Source of the DNA: an uncultured Alphaproteobacteria bacterium | GTDB taxonomy: Bacteria; Pseudomonadota; Alphaproteobacteria; Caulobacterales; Caulobacteraceae | Direction of reading: 5' to 3' | Length of the DNA: 64,000 nt | Assembly (NCBI GenBank): GCA_903822175.1 | Contig: CAIJOB010000032.1 | Coordinates: 1-64,000, forward strand | Shown: positions 17,519 to 26,991 of the stretch, piece after piece | How positions within the stretch are numbered: the first letter of the stretch is position 1 | Layout of the letters: every line of letters begins with the position of its first letter | Notes under the pieces: model-generated | The model's database searches: none | Seen by the model: the letters and a program-made list of their open reading frames with translations, nothing else | What the model was told of the DNA's origin: nothing | Program-made: the position numbers and the translations under genes

Positions 17519-18255
17519 ACCTCGTCCACGCCGCCCGGCAGGCGCGAGCGGGACTGCAGCCACATCACGCCATAGAGATCCGACAGCGACGCCCAGAGGC
17601 GGCCGAGGTTGGTATATTTCGACGCGCCGGTCTGGCGGTGGCGGTGGTTCACGGGGCGGAACGCGGTCTGGTAGCCCTCGCGCAGCATCAGCGCCGGCAG
17701 GTAGCGGTGGATGTGGTCGAAGTAAGGGAGCCGCAGGAACGCCTCGCGGCGGAAGGCCTTCAGGCCGCAGCCGGTGTCGTTGGCCGTGTCCTTGAGAAGG
17801 CGCTTGCGCACGCCGTTGCCGATGCGGCTGGCGACCTTCTTGGCCGCGCTGTCCTGGCGCTTGACCCGCTCGCCGCCGACCAGCGCCAGCTCCGGTGGCC
17901 CGGCCAGCAGCGCGTCGACCAGAGCCGGCCCATCGGCCGGATCGTTCTGGCCGTCGCCGTCCAGGGTGACGATCACCGCGCCCCGCGCGCCCAGGATGCC
18001 GGAGCGCACCGCGCGGCTTTGGCCGGAGTTCTTGCGGTGGGCCAGCACGCGCAACTGGGGAATCTCGGCGATAAGCGCCTTCAGCGCTGCGCGCGTGCCG
18101 TCGCGGCTGGCGTCGTCGACGAAGATGATCTCGTGATTGCGGCCCTTGAAGGCGGCGGCGATCTCGCGGGCGAGCGCGGGCGCGGCGCCCTCCTCATCGA
18201 ACACGGGCACCACCACGGAGATGTCGGGGGTTTTCGGGTCTGCAGCGCGGGCCAT
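17515..18255 (-). CDS. Family 2 glycosyltransferase (polyprenyl-phosphate sugar transferase type)
   Basis: A 246-residue GT2 enzyme of the dolichyl/undecaprenyl-phosphate mannose or glucose synthase type. The donor-binding start is ISVVVPVFDEEGAAPAL; metal-binding Asp blocks lie in FVDDASRDGT and VTLDGDGQNDPAD; the conserved NDTGCGLKAFRREAF and HRHRQTGASKYTN are typical of this branch. It lacks C-terminal membrane helices. It is divergent from an ArnT-like transferase 57 bp away: the GT2 could make the lipid-linked sugar that the GT39 then uses, probably for lipid A or envelope glycan decoration (inference). Confidence 0.87.
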   Translation of the reverse strand: MARAADPKTPDISVVVPVFDEEGAAPALAREIAAAFKGRNHEIIFVDDASRDGTRAALKALIAEIPQLRVLAHRKNSGQSRAVRSGILGARGAVIVTLDGDGQNDPADGPALVDALLAGPPELALVGGERVKRQDSAAKKVASRIGNGVRKRLLKDTANDTGCGLKAFRREAFLRLPYFDHIHRYLPALMLREGYQTAFRPVNHRHRQTGASKYTNLGRLWASLSDLYGVMWLQSRSRLPGGVDEV

Positions 18256-18311
18256 GTGCTCCCCATAGCGGAAAAGCTGGGCTTGGGAAGGATCGTGCTA
18301 TCACCGGCACG

Positions 18312-20006
18312 ATGACGCTCGACGGAGATTTGGCGCGGTTCAGCCGCGGTTGGCGCGGGCCCGCGCTGGCGGCGCTGATCGCCTTTCTGGCCGGTCTCCC
18401 CGGACTGCTGGCCGTGCCGCCGCTCGACCGCGACGAGAGCCGCTTCGCCCAGGCCACCGCCCAGATGCTGGAGAGCCGCGACTTCACGGTGATTCGCTTC
18501 CAGGAGGCGCCGCGCTTCAAGAAGCCGGTCGGCATTCACTGGCTGCAGGCGGCCAGCGTCTCGCTGTTCTCCAATCCGGAGGACCGCGAGATCTGGGCCT
18601 ACCGCATCCCCAGCCTCTTGGGCGCCATGCTGGCCGCCGCCGCCTGCGCCTGGGGCGCGGCCGGGTTCTTCGGCGCACCGGCGGGCCTGTTGGCCGGGGC
18701 CATGCTGGGGACGACCTTCCTGCTGTCGACCGAGGCGCTGATCGCCAAGACCGACGCGGTGCTCTGCGGGACAACTACGCTGGCGCTGGCGGCGCTCGCC
18801 CGCCTCTACGCCGAGGCGCGCGCCGAGGACGGGCAAGGACCGCCGGCGGGAAAGCGCGCCTGGCTGCTGTTCTGGATCGGGCTCTCGGTCGGCACACTGG
18901 ACAAGGGTCCGGTCGCGCCCATGGTCGCGGCGCTCACCATCGCCTCGCTCTGCCTGATGGACCGTAAGGCCGCCTGGCTCGGGCGGCTGAACTGGGTCTG
19001 GGGTCTGATCATTCTGGTCGCCATCTGCGGGCCTTGGGCCTGGGCGGTGACCGTGGCCACTGACGGAGGGTTTTGGAGCGCGGCCCTGGGCGGCGACCTG
19101 GCGCCAAAGCTGGCCGGCGGCCAGGAGAGCCACGGCGCGCCGCCCGGCTATCACACCCTGCTCTCGCCGATCCTGATGTTCCCGATGACGCTGTTGCTGC
19201 CGGCGGCGGCGGTGACCGCCTGGAAGCGTTGGCGGGAGCCTGGCGTGCGGTTCGCCATCGCCTGGCTGGTCCCGACCTGGCTGGTGTTCGAGGCGCTGCC
19301 GACCAAGCTCGTCCACTACACGCTTCCGGCCTATGGCGCGGTCGCCTGGCTGGCGGCGGCGGCGCTGCTGCAGCCGCTGGGCGGCAAGACCCGCTGGACC
19401 GGCGCGGCGCTGGCCGGGTTCTTCGGCGTCGCCCTGGCCGGCGGGACGTTCTACCTGGTCAAGGCCTACGGCGACGCCAGCGACCTCGCCTTCGCCATTC
19501 CCACCGCCATCCTGCTGGCCGCGGCCGGGCTTGGCGGCGGCTACCTCTTGGTCCGCAAGGCGCCGGCGCAGGCGGTGGTCGCCGCCGTCGGCCTGGGCCT
19601 CGCCGGCCACGCCGCATTGGCCGCCGGCCTCGCGCCCCGGCTCAATCCACTCTGGCTGTCGTCGCGGGTCGAGAAGGTGATGGCCAAGGCGCAACTCCTG
19701 CCCGAACAGGGGATCGCCGACGCGCCGGTCACCGTCGCGGGCTACGCTGAGCCCAGCCTGGTCTTCGCGCTCGGCACGCCCACCGAACTGGCCGGCCCCG
19801 AGGACGCGGCGCAAGCTATCTACGAGCATCGCCCCGCCGTGGTCGAGCAGCGGCAGGAGGTGGCGTTCGAACAGGCCCTGGCGGTCTACCGCGCGCGGAC
19901 CCATCTGGTGGGAACCGTGAAAGGCCTCGACTATTCGGACGGGAAAAAGATGACCCTGCGTATCTACGAGGCGGCGCCCGGCTCGCCCCAAGCCCCGGAC
20001 CAATGA
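18312..20006 (+). CDS. ArnT-like glycosyltransferase family 39 membrane protein
   Basis: Polytopic membrane glycosyltransferase of 564 residues that should use a polyprenyl-phosphate sugar on the periplasmic side. The first loop carries the catalytic DE pair in PLDRDESRFAQATAQM, followed by FKKPVGIHWLQA, both characteristic of ArnT/GT83-type enzymes. About 11-12 hydrophobic segments follow; the last 100 residues form a soluble C-terminal domain. The acceptor could be lipid A or another glycolipid. It overlaps mvaB by 4 bp (ATGA), although the functions seem unrelated. Confidence 0.86.
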   Translation: MTLDGDLARFSRGWRGPALAALIAFLAGLPGLLAVPPLDRDESRFAQATAQMLESRDFTVIRFQEAPRFKKPVGIHWLQAASVSLFSNPEDREIWAYRIPSLLGAMLAAAACAWGAAGFFGAPAGLLAGAMLGTTFLLSTEALIAKTDAVLCGTTTLALAALARLYAEARAEDGQGPPAGKRAWLLFWIGLSVGTLDKGPVAPMVAALTIASLCLMDRKAAWLGRLNWVWGLIILVAICGPWAWAVTVATDGGFWSAALGGDLAPKLAGGQESHGAPPGYHTLLSPILMFPMTLLLPAAAVTAWKRWREPGVRFAIAWLVPTWLVFEALPTKLVHYTLPAYGAVAWLAAAALLQPLGGKTRWTGAALAGFFGVALAGGTFYLVKAYGDASDLAFAIPTAILLAAAGLGGGYLLVRKAPAQAVVAAVGLGLAGHAALAAGLAPRLNPLWLSSRVEKVMAKAQLLPEQGIADAPVTVAGYAEPSLVFALGTPTELAGPEDAAQAIYEHRPAVVEQRQEVAFEQALAVYRARTHLVGTVKGLDYSDGKKMTLRIYEAAPGSPQAPDQ

Positions 20007-20908
20007 TGCGAAAGATCGAAATCGTCGAAGTCGGCCCGCGCGACGGGCTGCAGAACGAAAAGGCCCTGCTGGAGGTCGATCAGAAGCTGGAGTTCATCCA
20101 GCGGCTGGAAGCCGCGGGAGCGCGACGCATCGAGACCGTCTCCTTCGTCAATCCCAAGCGCGTGCCGCAGATGGCCGGCGCCGAGGAGATCTCCGAGGCC
20201 CTGCCGCATACCGCCGGCCGCTCGCGCATCGGCCTGGTGCTGAACGAGAAGGGCTGGGACCGCTGCGTCGCCGCCGGCTGCGATGAGGCCAATGTGGTGG
20301 TCTGCGCCACCGACGGCTTCGGTATCCGCAATCAGGGCGCGTCGGCCGCCGAACAGACCGCCGCCATGCAGGCCATCGCCGCGCGCCAGAAGGCGCAAGG
20401 CGGCCCGCCGATCACCATGACCGTCTCGGTGGCCTTCGGCTGCCCGTTCGATGGCGAGGTTTCGGAGGAGCAGGTGATGCGCATCGTCCGCGCCGCCGCC
20501 GAGGCCGGGGTGGCCGAGATCGCGCTCGCCGACACCATCGGCGTCGCCGACCCCTGGCTGGTCCGCCGCCGCGTCGAGGCCGCCAAGACCGCCGCGCCCG
20601 GCATTCCGCTGCGCATGCACTTCCACGACACGCGCAACACGGGCCTCGCCAATGCCTATGCCTCCGTCGAGGCCGGCGTCGACGTGCTGGACGCCAGTTG
20701 CGGCGGCCTGGGCGGCTGCCCCTTCGCCCCCGACGCCACCGGCAACATCGGCACCGAGGACCTGGTCTACATGCTGGAGCGCGCCGGCTTTGCGACGGGC
20801 TACGACCTCGACGGCCTGATCGGCACGGCCAAGTGGATGGCCACCATCCTCGGCAAGCCGCCGGCGGCTTCCGTCAGCCGCGCGGGCGTCTTCCCGATCC
20901 CCGCCTAA
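20003..20908 (+). CDS. mvaB: Hydroxymethylglutaryl-CoA lyase
   Basis: TIM-barrel enzyme that splits HMG-CoA into acetyl-CoA and acetoacetate, the last step of leucine degradation. The start EVGPRDGLQNE carries the catalytic Arg/Asp; FGCPFDGEV and the metal ligand pair in HFHDTRNTGLANAY follow. The signature GLGGCPFAPDATGNIGTED contains the active-site Cys. At 301 residues it is normal. The other leucine-degradation genes are not nearby. It converges on a methyltransferase gene with a 4-bp CTAA overlap. Confidence 0.94.
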   Translation: MMRKIEIVEVGPRDGLQNEKALLEVDQKLEFIQRLEAAGARRIETVSFVNPKRVPQMAGAEEISEALPHTAGRSRIGLVLNEKGWDRCVAAGCDEANVVVCATDGFGIRNQGASAAEQTAAMQAIAARQKAQGGPPITMTVSVAFGCPFDGEVSEEQVMRIVRAAAEAGVAEIALADTIGVADPWLVRRRVEAAKTAAPGIPLRMHFHDTRNTGLANAYASVEAGVDVLDASCGGLGGCPFAPDATGNIGTEDLVYMLERAGFATGYDLDGLIGTAKWMATILGKPPAASVSRAGVFPIPA

Positions 20909-21729
20909 GCCTTCACCACCACGTAGAGGTCCTGCCCGCCGTCATACTGCGCCGGCGGGGCCCAGGCGCCGTTCCAAAGCCCCTCGATCCTCAGCCCCGC
21001 CTGCGCGATCGCCGCCTCCAGCGCCGAGCGCCAATGGCCGATGGCGCGCTCGGGATAGCGCGCGTCGATGATCAGTGAGGTCTCATCGAAGGGCTGGAAG
21101 TCGAAGATCTCGGAGCTCATTCGATCCGGCTCCAGGGCAAACGCCGTGAAGGCCAGACGTCCGCCGGGCCTAAGCACCCGCGCGCTCTTCGCCAGATAGC
21201 GCCGCACCGCCGGCATCCGCATGTGGGTGAAGACCGAAGTGGCGAACGCCAGGTCGATCGACCCGTCCGCCGCCGGGAACACCGTGTCTGCCTCGGCGAC
21301 CTTGCCGGTCTCGTTGTACTCGCCGTTCCAGACGTCCAGGTGTTCGAAGCGCATATGCGCCCGGCGCCGGAACCGGCGGCGGCAGGCCTGGATTCCGGCC
21401 TTGGAGATGTCGAACCCAACGTAGGACCCGCCGTCCTTCAGGAAGGGCGCGAGCTGCTCGGCGACCCGTCCGTTGCCGCAACCGATGTCGAGCACGCGGT
21501 CGTTCGCGGCCAGGCCCGCGTGATCCCTGAGATTGCGCAGCAGTTGCGCGCCGACCGCTACGAAGTCGCCGTCACCGACATTGTGGATGAAGGCCCAGGG
21601 CTCGGCGCGGCGGGCGGGATCGCGGAGGCGGGCCGGCAGGCTCTTGAAGTCGAGGAGGGCTCCGGCCAAGGCGCGCCGCACGCCGGCCGCCGCGGCACCT
21701 GCCCATCGTCGCAGGAACCGCGGAGCCAT
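20905..21729 (-). CDS. Class I SAM-dependent methyltransferase
   Basis: A 274-residue methyltransferase. The canonical SAM loop is VLDIGCGNGRVAEQL, the acidic end of strand 2 is YVGFDISKAGI, and SARVLRPGGRLAFTAF is the later strand. The basic, Ala-rich N-terminus could associate with the membrane. It sits at the end of the leftward run Fe-S scaffold, yidD, thrS, GT2. Its position next to the GT2 suggests a glycan substrate, but this is only contextual. Confidence 0.85.
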   Translation of the reverse strand: MAPRFLRRWAGAAAAGVRRALAGALLDFKSLPARLRDPARRAEPWAFIHNVGDGDFVAVGAQLLRNLRDHAGLAANDRVLDIGCGNGRVAEQLAPFLKDGGSYVGFDISKAGIQACRRRFRRRAHMRFEHLDVWNGEYNETGKVAEADTVFPAADGSIDLAFATSVFTHMRMPAVRRYLAKSARVLRPGGRLAFTAFALEPDRMSSEIFDFQPFDETSLIIDARYPERAIGHWRSALEAAIAQAGLRIEGLWNGAWAPPAQYDGGQDLYVVVKA

Positions 21730-21751
21730 GATCGTCCTCCGCGAGAGTTGG

Positions 21752-22726
21752 CTAGCCGGCGCGTCCGCGGAAGCGCCACATCACCGGCCGCACGATGGCC
21801 GCGCCGACCACGATCGGCGACAGGAGCCAGGCGGTCAGATGCTGGCCCACGCCCACCGCGCGCTTGCGGAAGTAGCGGGCCAGGCCAACGCCTTTGTGGA
21901 ACTCGACCCTCAAGGGGCTGGTCAGGCTGGTGTGGCCCAGGTGGATCACCTCGGCCTTGGGATGGAACAGCACCTCGCCGCCGGCGCGCCGCACGCGCCA
22001 GCAGAGGTCGACGTCCTCCACGTGCAGGAAATATTTCTCGTCGAAGCCGCCGACCGAGTCGAAATCCTCGCGGCGCATGCAGAAACAGGCGCCGGAGATG
22101 GTCGGCACCGCGGTGATCTGGTCCGGCGCGGGCTCACCTTCCCAGTGGACGTTGTGGCGCCGCCAGGCCGGAACCTTCTCAGCCAGCCGGCTGAGCGACA
22201 GCAACGCATTGACGAGCGTGATGTCGCCGCGCCGCGCGCCGCGCTGTTCGGTGAGGTCGGCGTTCAGCACCCGGCCGCCGACGATGCAGGGCGCCGGCCG
22301 CTCGGCGATCTCGCGGGCCAGCTCGGCGATACAGCGGGGGCGCAGGAAGGCGTCCGGATTGAGGAACACCAGGATGTCGCCCTTGGCGGTCCGCGCGCCC
22401 AGATTGGCGCCGCGCGCAAAGCCGATATTGCCATGGCCGCTCAGCAGCACGACCCGGCTGTTGCAGTCGGCCAGGGCCTTCAGCCGCGCCGCATCCTCGC
22501 CGGTCGAGCCGTTGTCGACGATCACCAGTTCGTCCACCAGCGGGTCGCCCAGAACCCGCTCGATGCTCTCCTGGAGCGCGGCGCCGGTCATATAGACGAC
22601 CATGACGACGGACACCTTGCGCCGCCCGGCTTTGAAACCACGCTCACCCTTGAACCCCGGCGTATCGGGGAAATCCGGGGTCGGCGCGGGCTCTAAGGCG
22701 ACGATCGGGGCGGCGATGCCGTTCAT
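21752..22726 (-). CDS. Family 2 glycosyltransferase (rhamnosyltransferase-like)
   Basis: A 324-residue GT2 protein. The GT-A core starts at [15 protein letters not shown], with Asp blocks in [12 protein letters not shown] and [11 protein letters not shown], the acceptor region [22 protein letters not shown] and the catalytic [13 protein letters not shown]. The C-terminal part has one hydrophobic stretch ([15 protein letters not shown]), probably peripheral membrane. It resembles polysaccharide rhamnosyltransferases. It overlaps the thrS stop by 4 bp, so it is probably co-transcribed with it. Confidence 0.88.
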   Translation of the reverse strand: MNGIAAPIVALEPAPTPDFPDTPGFKGERGFKAGRRKVSVVMVVYMTGAALQESIERVLGDPLVDELVIVDNGSTGEDAARLKALADCNSRVVLLSGHGNIGFARGANLGARTAKGDILVFLNPDAFLRPRCIAELAREIAERPAPCIVGGRVLNADLTEQRGARRGDITLVNALLSLSRLAEKVPAWRRHNVHWEGEPAPDQITAVPTISGACFCMRREDFDSVGGFDEKYFLHVEDVDLCWRVRRAGGEVLFHPKAEVIHLGHTSLTSPLRVEFHKGVGLARYFRKRAVGVGQHLTAWLLSPIVVGAAIVRPVMWRFRGRAG

Positions 22727-24705
22727 CCAGCCTCCAAGGCGCCGGGCGCGCCGGAGGGCTGCGATTCAGCCGCCCCAGCCAGCGAATCAGCATCGGGCGG
22801 ACTGGCCTGCGTGGCAAGCAGGTTCGCCGCTACCGCGAGGTCCAGAATCTGCTGCCCGTCGGAGCCCAGTCGGCGCAGCGCCACCTTGCCCTCCTCTGCC
22901 TCGCGGCGGCCGACCACGGCGATCACCGGGACCTTGGCAAGGCTGTGCTCGCGCACCTTCAGATTGATCTTCTCGTTGCGCAGATCGAGTTCCACCCGCA
23001 GCCCCTTCGCCCGCAACGCCGCCGCCGCCTTGTGGGCGAAATCGTCGGCGTCCGAAGTGATCGTGGCCACCGTCACCTGAACGGGAGCCAACCAGAGCGG
23101 GAACGCCCCAGCATAGCTTTCGATCATCACGCCCAGGAACCGCTCCATCGATCCGCAGATCGCCCGGTGCAGCATGACCGGCCGCTGCTTGGAGCCATCC
23201 TCGGCGACATATTCGGCGTCCAGGCGCTCGGGCAGCACATAGTCGAGCTGCAGCGTGCCGCACTGCCAGGTGCGCCCGATGGCGTCACGCAGGTGGAACT
23301 CCAGCTTGGGGCCATAGAAGGCGCCTTCGCCGGGCAAGAGCTCGATCTCGGCGATGCCGGCGTTCTTCGCCGCCCGCTCCAGCTTGGCCTCGGCGATGTC
23401 CCAGACCTCGTCGGTGCCGAAGCGCAGTTCGGGGCGCAGCGCCAGCTTCACCGCGTGCAGCTCCAGGCCGCAGTCGCGGTAGACGCTCTCCAGCAGGCGG
23501 ATGAACTTCGTCGACTCCGCCTCGATCTGGTCCTCGCGGCAGAAGATGTGCGCGTCGTCCTGCGTAAACGCCCGCACGCGGAAGATGCCGTGCAGGGCGC
23601 CCGACGGCTCATAGCGGTGGCAGGCGCCGAACTCGGCCATGCGCAGCGGGAGGTCGCGATAGGACTTCTGGCCGTGGTTGAAGATCTGCACGTGGCCGGG
23701 GCAGTTCATCGGCTTGACGGCCAGGACCTCGCCTTCCTCCGTCTCGCAGGTGAACATGCTCTTGCCGAACTTTTCCCAGTGGCCGGACTTTTCCCAAAGC
23801 ACCCGGTCCATGATCTGGGGCGCCTTGACCTCCACATAGCCGTCGGCGTCCAGGCGGCGGCGCATATAGGCCTCGACCGTGCGGTAGAGCGTCCAGCCCT
23901 TGGGGTGCCAGAAGATCATCCCCTTGGCCTCTTCCTGCAGGTGGAAGAGGTCCATGGCGCGGCCGATCTTGCGGTGGTCGCGCTTCTCGGCCTCCTCGAT
24001 GCGGTGCAGGTAGGCCGCCAGATCCTCTTCCGACGACCAGGCCGTGCCGTAGATCCGCTGCAGCATCGGGTTGCGGGAATCACCGCGCCAATAGGCGCCG
24101 GCCAGCTTGGTCAGCTTGAACGCCTTGCCGACGAACTTCGTCGAGGGGAAGTGCGGGCCCCGGCAGAGGTCCTTCCAGTTTCCCTGGCGATAGACGCTGA
24201 CCTCCTCGCCGGCCGGAATGCCTTCGATGATCTCGGCCTTGTAGGCCTCACCGATCGACTTGAAGTGGGCGATCGCCTCGTCGCGCTTCCAGACCTCGCG
24301 GCTGATCGCTTCGTCGCGGTCGACGATCTGCTTCATCCGCTCTTCGATGGCGCTGAGGTCGTCCAGGCTGAACGGCTCGGCGCGGGCGAAGTCGTAGTAG
24401 AAGCCGTCCTCGATCGAGGGGCCGATGGTCACCTGCGTGCCGGGGAACAGCTCCTGCACCGCCTCGGCCATGATGTGGCTGGCGTCGTGGCGCAGGGTCT
24501 CCAGGCTCTCGCGGGCATCGCGCGTCAGGATCTCGAAATGGCCGCCGCGCGGCAGCGGGCGGTCCACGTCATAGAGCTCGCCGTCCAGCTTGATCAACGC
24601 GGCGCGTTTGGCGAGCGAGGGCGCGATGGAGGCGGCCACGCCCTTGCCCGTCACGCCGTCGTCGTACTGGCGTTTGGAGCCGTCAGGGAAAATCAGGTCG
24701 ATCAT
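22723..24705 (-). CDS. thrS: Threonyl-tRNA synthetase
   Basis: Class II aminoacyl-tRNA synthetase that charges tRNA-Thr. Domain order is standard: N-terminal TGS, the second editing domain with the zinc-type motif ([17 protein letters not shown]), the catalytic core with [10 protein letters not shown] (zinc Cys) and [18 protein letters not shown], motif 3 [13 protein letters not shown], and the anticodon domain. At 660 residues it carries a C-terminal Ala/Pro/Ser-rich extension of about 25 residues beyond the usual end. It overlaps yidD upstream and a GT2 downstream, each by 4 bp. Confidence 0.97.
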   Translation of the reverse strand: MIDLIFPDGSKRQYDDGVTGKGVAASIAPSLAKRAALIKLDGELYDVDRPLPRGGHFEILTRDARESLETLRHDASHIMAEAVQELFPGTQVTIGPSIEDGFYYDFARAEPFSLDDLSAIEERMKQIVDRDEAISREVWKRDEAIAHFKSIGEAYKAEIIEGIPAGEEVSVYRQGNWKDLCRGPHFPSTKFVGKAFKLTKLAGAYWRGDSRNPMLQRIYGTAWSSEEDLAAYLHRIEEAEKRDHRKIGRAMDLFHLQEEAKGMIFWHPKGWTLYRTVEAYMRRRLDADGYVEVKAPQIMDRVLWEKSGHWEKFGKSMFTCETEEGEVLAVKPMNCPGHVQIFNHGQKSYRDLPLRMAEFGACHRYEPSGALHGIFRVRAFTQDDAHIFCREDQIEAESTKFIRLLESVYRDCGLELHAVKLALRPELRFGTDEVWDIAEAKLERAAKNAGIAEIELLPGEGAFYGPKLEFHLRDAIGRTWQCGTLQLDYVLPERLDAEYVAEDGSKQRPVMLHRAICGSMERFLGVMIESYAGAFPLWLAPVQVTVATITSDADDFAHKAAAALRAKGLRVELDLRNEKINLKVREHSLAKVPVIAVVGRREAEEGKVALRRLGSDGQQILDLAVAANLLATQASPPDADSLAGAAESQPSGAPGALEAG

Positions 24706-24986
24706 GTTTCACAGGTCCACTTGCGCGCCGGCCCACCGGTTTTCTCGGGGGGCTTTTGACGCGGGGGCGGAACCGGGTCGAAACCCGAACCACCGCCCCA
24801 GGGATGACAACGGCACAGCCTGCGGACGGCGAGGGCTCCCCCGCGCCACGGGCCATGGCCGATCAGGGCGTCTGCGGCGTATTCCGAACAGGTCGGAAGG
24901 AACCGGCATTGCCGTCCGATCAGCGGTGAGAGCGTCAGCTTGTAGGCGCGCAGCGCGCCTCGGACGCAACGTTCGTAGAGGGTCAT
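24702..24986 (-). CDS. yidD: Membrane protein insertion efficiency factor YidD
   Basis: Small membrane-associated protein that aids insertion of proteins by YidC. The 94-residue sequence has the full signature: a basic amphipathic N-terminus, [19 protein letters not shown] with its two Cys, and [19 protein letters not shown]. Commonly yidD lies beside rnpA and yidC; here it is between a U-type scaffold gene and thrS, with a 4-bp overlap to thrS. Confidence 0.95.
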   Translation of the reverse strand: MTLYERCVRGALRAYKLTLSPLIGRQCRFLPTCSEYAADALIGHGPWRGGALAVRRLCRCHPWGGGSGFDPVPPPRQKPPEKTGGPARKWTCET

Positions 24987-25040
24987 GCCGGCTAAGGTCT
25001 TCCGCAGAGGGGCAGCGATTACGCTGCGGCTAGCGGAGGA

Positions 25041-25502
25041 TCAAGCTGCGCCGGCGGGGCTAGTTCGCCCAAGGCCTCCGGCGGTGGCGGTCCGGACAGC
25101 CTCGGCCACGGCCTCAAACGCGAGCAGCGTCGAGGCATGGCGGGCCGGGTAGTCCTTCACCGGGGCGAGCATGGCCAGATCCGAAAAACGTCCATCGGGC
25201 GCGGGTGCGCCGTCCTTCAACATAGCCCGAAACTGGTTACGAGCCAATTCCAGCTCGGCGAGACTCGCCCCGACCACGTGCGCGCCCAGCACCGCGGCGG
25301 CGGCCTGGCCGAGCGCGCAGGCTTTCACGTCCTGGGCGAAATCGGCCACGCGGTCGCCGTCGACCGTCACGTCGATCACCACCCGGCTACCGCACAGTTT
25401 GGCGATCTTCTCGACGCTGGCGTCCGGCGCGGCGAGGCGCCCGGCCCGCGGCATATTCGCCGCCAGCTTCAGCAGTTTCGCCGAATAGAGGTCGTCGATC
25501 AT
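25041..25502 (-). CDS. U-type iron-sulfur cluster scaffold family protein
   Basis: A 153-residue protein with the IscU/SufU/NifU-N fold. It opens MIDDLYSAKLLKLAANMP; two cluster-type Cys are seen in KLCGSRV and KACALGQA. Where classical scaffolds have the third Cys, this one reads PARHASTLLAFEAV, with no Cys. It may therefore be a specialised or alternative scaffold rather than a standard IscU. It lies just upstream of yidD and thrS on the same strand, with a 54-bp gap. Confidence 0.85.
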   Translation of the reverse strand: MIDDLYSAKLLKLAANMPRAGRLAAPDASVEKIAKLCGSRVVIDVTVDGDRVADFAQDVKACALGQAAAAVLGAHVVGASLAELELARNQFRAMLKDGAPAPDGRFSDLAMLAPVKDYPARHASTLLAFEAVAEAVRTATAGGLGRTSPAGAA

Positions 25503-25593
25503 GCCCCCTAGATCGGGGGACGGGACGCCTCTGTCAAATATGTGCGCTTGCCAGGGCGGGCGGACGCCCTAGCGTCTGGGCCCAGGGGACCTC

Positions 25594-26991
25594 ATGACCG
25601 CAGCGACAGCGCAAGCACCGACGCCCGCGAAAGGCCGCGACCTGTTCGGCCATCCCCGCGGCCTGGTGGTGCTGGCCGGGACCGAGTTCTGGGACCGCGT
25701 GTCGTTCAACGGCATGCAGGCGCTGCTGACGCTCTACCTGGTGGGCCAGCTGTTCACGCCCGGCCATATCGAGAAGATCGTCGGCTTCGCCGGCTTCCGC
25801 GCCGTGGTCGAGGCGGTGTTCGGACATCTGACCACGCTCGGCCTCGCGACCCAGATCTTCGGCCTCTAAATCGGCCTGGCCATGTTCACCCCGGTGTTCG
25901 GCGGCCTGATCGGCGACCTGTGGCTGGGCCGCAAGCGCATGGTGATCATCGGCGCGCTGATGATGACCGCGGGCCACTTCTGCATGGCCTTCGACCAGTC
26001 GTTCCTGCTGGCCATGCTGCTGCTGATCGTCGGCACCGGCGCCCTGCGCGGCAACCTGCTGCCGCAGGTGGGCGAGCTCTACGCGCCTGAAGACGCGCGC
26101 CGCGACACCGCCTTCCAGCTCTACTACGCCATGGTCAACTTCGGAGCCTTCGTGGCGCCGGTGGTCACCGGCGGCCTGGCCCAGCGCTACAGCTGGCACG
26201 TGGGTTTCGCCTTCGCGGGCTTTGGCATGCTGGCGGGCCTGGTCTTCTACCTCGCCGGGCAGCGCCACGTGGTCGCGGTCGCGCCGAAGCCGGCCCGCCT
26301 GCCCAACGCGCCCCGCGTGCCGTTGGGCGCCGCCGGCTGGCGCCGCGTCGCCGCCCTGCTGGGCCTCGTGCCGGTGGCCGCCCTCTTCTGGACCGCCCAG
26401 TCGCAGGTCTGGAACACCTACAACCTGTGGGTCCGCGACCACGTCCAGCTGCACATCGGAAGCTTCATCGTGCCGGTTCCCTGGTTCCAGGCCATCGATG
26501 GCCTCTCGCCCTTCATCTGCCTGCCGCCGATGCTGATGTTCTGGCGCTGGCAGGCGGCGCGCGGCCAGGAGCCCGGCCAGTTCGTCAAGGCCGCCATCGG
26601 CTGCTTCATCTTCGGCGCCGGCACGCTCTGGCTGGCGGCCGCCGGGTTCGCCGCCGACGCAGACGGGCGCGCGCCGATCCTGTTCGCGGTGATGTTTCAC
26701 CTCGTGTCGAACCTGGGCTGGCTCTATTTCACCCCGACCATGGTCTCGCTGTTCACCCGCGCCGCGCCGACCTCGGTGGTCGCCACCCTGGTGGGGCTGA
26801 ACATGTTTTCCACCACGCTCGGCAGCTTCGCCTCGGGGCGGCTCGGCAGCCTCTACGAGACCCTGCCGGCGTCGCAGTTCTGGGCCCTGCACGCCGCCGT
26901 GGTCGGCCTGGGCGGCGTCCTCTTCCTGCTGATCGGCTGGCGCTTCGGCCCGGCCTACGGGATCACGCGAGCGGCGAAAGCCCAGCCCTGA
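25594..26991 (+). pseudogene. POT family peptide transporter interrupted by an in-frame TAA
   Basis: Proton-dependent oligopeptide transporter (PTR2/POT branch of the major facilitator superfamily). The frame from the ATG at 25594 gives LAGTEFWDRVSFNGMQALLTLY, the family's first-helix motif, and reaches TAA at codon 92 (25867-25869) inside ATQIFGL. It continues at once in the same frame with IGLAMFTPVFGGLIGDLWLGRK and about ten more hydrophobic helices to 26991. Homologues usually have an aromatic residue there, so a Tyr codon changed to TAA is likely. The rest appears intact at 465 codons. It overlaps the end of modC by 29 bp. Confidence 0.87.

Noticed and set aside
18081..20003. 640-codon minus-strand frame opposite the ArnT-like gene
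   Set aside because: Composition is Gly/Arg/Gln/Asp rich with no motif. It is the antisense of a clear membrane-protein gene.
23000..24700. Long open frame opposite thrS (over 600 codons)
   Set aside because: It mirrors the thrS codons on the other strand, as high-GC genes often do, and its translation is rich in His, Arg and Leu with no recognisable domain.
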